Below, piece after piece: positions 62,585 to 64,000 of a DNA stretch of 64,000 nucleotides. This DNA is from Halolamina sediminis (lineage in GTDB: Archaea > Halobacteriota > Halobacteria > Halobacteriales > Haloferacaceae), in NCBI RefSeq assembly GCF_001282785.1, contig NZ_CVUA01000001.1:930001-994000 (forward strand), read 5' to 3'. A model generated the notes under the pieces. It searched no databases. It was not told the origin of the DNA and worked only from the letters and a program-made list of their open reading frames with translations. The position numbers and the translations under genes were made by a program. Each line of letters begins with the position of its first letter. Within the stretch, counting starts at the first letter, position 1.

Positions 62585-63979
62585 TCAGTGGTCGTGCTCG
62601 TGACCGCCGGCGCCGACCTCCGGTCCGTGGTGGGCGTACTCTTCGGGCTCTTCCTCGAACGCTCGCTGACACGTCTTCGAGCAGAAGTAGTAACTGTCGC
62701 CGTCGTAGGTCGCGCTCGGGCCGTCGTCGTCGACGCGCATCCCGCAAACGGGGTCGCGGTACTCGCCGGGCGCCCCGAGACCGCGGCGGTAGAGGACCGC
62801 GAGGAAGCCGACGAGGCCGAACGCGATCAGGTTCAGTCCGAGCGTGTAGTCAACCTCGAAGTAGGACTTCTCGGTTGCGGTCGTCCCGCTCGCGAGGTTC
62901 GGGACGATCCCGAGCGCGTCGAACAGCAGCTCCATCAGGAACCCCGTAAAGGCCATCGTGACGAAGAACACCGCGAGGACGTACAGCATCACCGTCCAGC
63001 CGTAGTACTTCCGGTAGACGTTCAGCACGGGCACCGTGATCAGGTCGGCGTAGACGAACGCGATCACGCCCGCGAAGCTGATCCCGCCGCCCCACAGCGC
63101 GACCGCGAAGGGAACGTTCCCCATGCTCCCGACGAAGCTGAGCACGGCGATCGCGACGCCCATCACCGCGTTCTCGGCGGTGGCGAACAGCCCGTCGCCT
63201 TGGAGGAACAGCGCGTTCCAGACCGACTGCGGGACGAACACGATCACGAACCCCGAGATCAGGAAGCCGGCGATCACGTCGGTCCAGATCATGGACCACT
63301 CCTTGCGGAACTGGTTGGCCACCTTGTACCAGCCCCCCCACGAGCGGAGCTCCTCGCGCCACCCCCCGGCGCCGGCGGTCCGCTGCCTGTACGTCTCCAG
63401 ACACCCCTCGGAGCAGAACTGGAGCGTCTCGCCGCCGTCGGTGGTGAGGGTGTGCTCCGGACTGCCCTCCATGCCGCAGGTGGGGTCCTCGTCGACGCCC
63501 GCCGCGCGGTCGCGCTCGTTCAGGCGCTCGCGGACCTCGTCGAACTTGGTCTCGGGTAGCGTGACGTGGACCAGTAGCGCCATCACCGCGATCAGCACGA
63601 TCCCACCGAGCAGTTCGGCGACGAGGAACTCCCAGCCGAGCAGGAGCAGGATCATCAGGCCCAACTCGACGATCAGGTTCGTCGACGCGAACATGAACGC
63701 GAGCACGTTCACGACCGCCGCGCCCTTCTTGAACAGCCCCTTCGCGATCGCGACGGCGCCGAAGCTACAGCCGCTGCTGATCGCGCCGAACACCGTCGCC
63801 TTCGTCAGCCCGTTCAGGTCGCCCTCGCCCAACACGTCGGCCATCCGTTCCTTCGAGACGAACGTCTGGACGAGGCTGGTGACGGTCAGCCCCATGATGA
63901 TCGCCCACGCCGCCGTCCAGAGGAAGCCGACGCCGATCCGGAGCGACTCGAGCACACCGTCGACGATGGTCGGTGGCAT
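62585..63979 (-). CDS. Permease (SO_0444/UPF0718 type) with two YHS metal-binding domains
   Basis: 464 residues with eight or more helices in two halves. The first half has GAISSGCSFGAVAIAKGLFKKG, the family core. Two YHS-type Cys modules are present: DPTCGMEG...LQFCSEGCLETY in the central loop (about residues 168-205) and DPVCGMRV...YYFCSKTCQRAF at the C-terminus, which ends with HEHDH. Related permeases export Cu or Zn. Metal efflux is likely; the ion is not identified. Confidence 0.88.
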   Translation of the reverse strand: MPPTIVDGVLESLRIGVGFLWTAAWAIIMGLTVTSLVQTFVSKERMADVLGEGDLNGLTKATVFGAISSGCSFGAVAIAKGLFKKGAAVVNVLAFMFASTNLIVELGLMILLLLGWEFLVAELLGGIVLIAVMALLVHVTLPETKFDEVRERLNERDRAAGVDEDPTCGMEGSPEHTLTTDGGETLQFCSEGCLETYRQRTAGAGGWREELRSWGGWYKVANQFRKEWSMIWTDVIAGFLISGFVIVFVPQSVWNALFLQGDGLFATAENAVMGVAIAVLSFVGSMGNVPFAVALWGGGISFAGVIAFVYADLITVPVLNVYRKYYGWTVMLYVLAVFFVTMAFTGFLMELLFDALGIVPNLASGTTATEKSYFEVDYTLGLNLIAFGLVGFLAVLYRRGLGAPGEYRDPVCGMRVDDDGPSATYDGDSYYFCSKTCQRAFEEEPEEYAHHGPEVGAGGHEHDH

Positions 63980-64000
63980 GGATGAACGATCGGCCGCCTG

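Noticed and set aside
1-64000. CRISPR arrays and insertion sequences with transposase genes
   Set aside because: No regularly spaced repeats and no transposase-like frames were seen anywhere in the window.

Overview
The window is a high-GC stretch (by eye about two-thirds G+C) from a halophilic archaeon of class Halobacteria. The encoded proteins are strongly acidic. There is an archaeal initiator tRNA-Met and an intron-containing tRNA-Gln. Informational genes are archaeal: PolB with two inteins, Rad50/Mre11, PAN, aIF2-alpha, Nop10, S27e, L44e and glycerol-1-phosphate dehydrogenase. Many start codons lie about 26-31 nt behind a TATA-like box, as expected for leaderless haloarchaeal mRNAs. The genus cannot be fixed from sequence alone.

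Layout. 1-2.1 kb: a para-aminobenzoate/anthranilate synthase operon cut by the window edge. 2.1-4.2 kb: Rieske-type protein, tRNA-iMet, GtrA and a family-2 glycosyltransferase. 4.3-9.5 kb: PolB with two related inteins. 9.6-15 kb: small haloarchaeal proteins, then a mre11-rad50 operon. 15.1-19.7 kb: PAN, a MazG-like protein, and the L44e-S27e-aIF2alpha-Nop10-PAC2 operon. 19.7-25.8 kb: a large membrane YYY-family protein and sufCBD. 25.9-28.2 kb: an MFS transporter, then a ferritin-like protein paired with a DtxR-type regulator. 28.3-28.6 kb: tRNA-Gln with a duplicated 3' end and a twin-hairpin element. 28.6-40.2 kb: accessory metabolism, including a VOC protein, DUF3311+SSS symporter, AlaX, HD phosphohydrolase, PQQ-propeller lipoprotein, epimerase, threonine synthase and thiolase+DUF35. 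40.8-47.7 kb: hydrolase, DtxR/FeoA regulator with a GDT1-type transporter, LysE, G1P dehydrogenase, HIT, DUF420 and endonuclease III. 47.7-53.9 kb: a split cytochrome b (b6/subunit IV type) respiratory cluster with a membrane cupredoxin and several small membrane proteins, next to a degenerate NAD-kinase-like gene. 54.5-64 kb: M28 peptidase, FAD oxidoreductase, a winged-helix regulator, S9 peptidase, small membrane proteins, and a metal-type permease with two YHS domains.

The most unusual content is non-coding. Two inverted copies of a roughly 400-bp element (about 40.33-40.77 kb and 54.05-54.44 kb) share terminal inverted repeats and four hairpins in the same order; one hairpin has a changed stem but a near-identical loop. 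A second repeat type, a pair of tandem triloop hairpins joined by a conserved linker, occurs next to tRNA-Gln and after the G1P dehydrogenase gene. The tRNA-Gln 3' end is repeated exactly 150 bp downstream, as at an integration site. Other oddities are two leaderless upstream mini-ORFs overlapping real starts, a small gene split by two compensating frameshifts behind alaX, a TM2-type gene without a recognisable start codon, and a bc-type cluster without a local Rieske gene.
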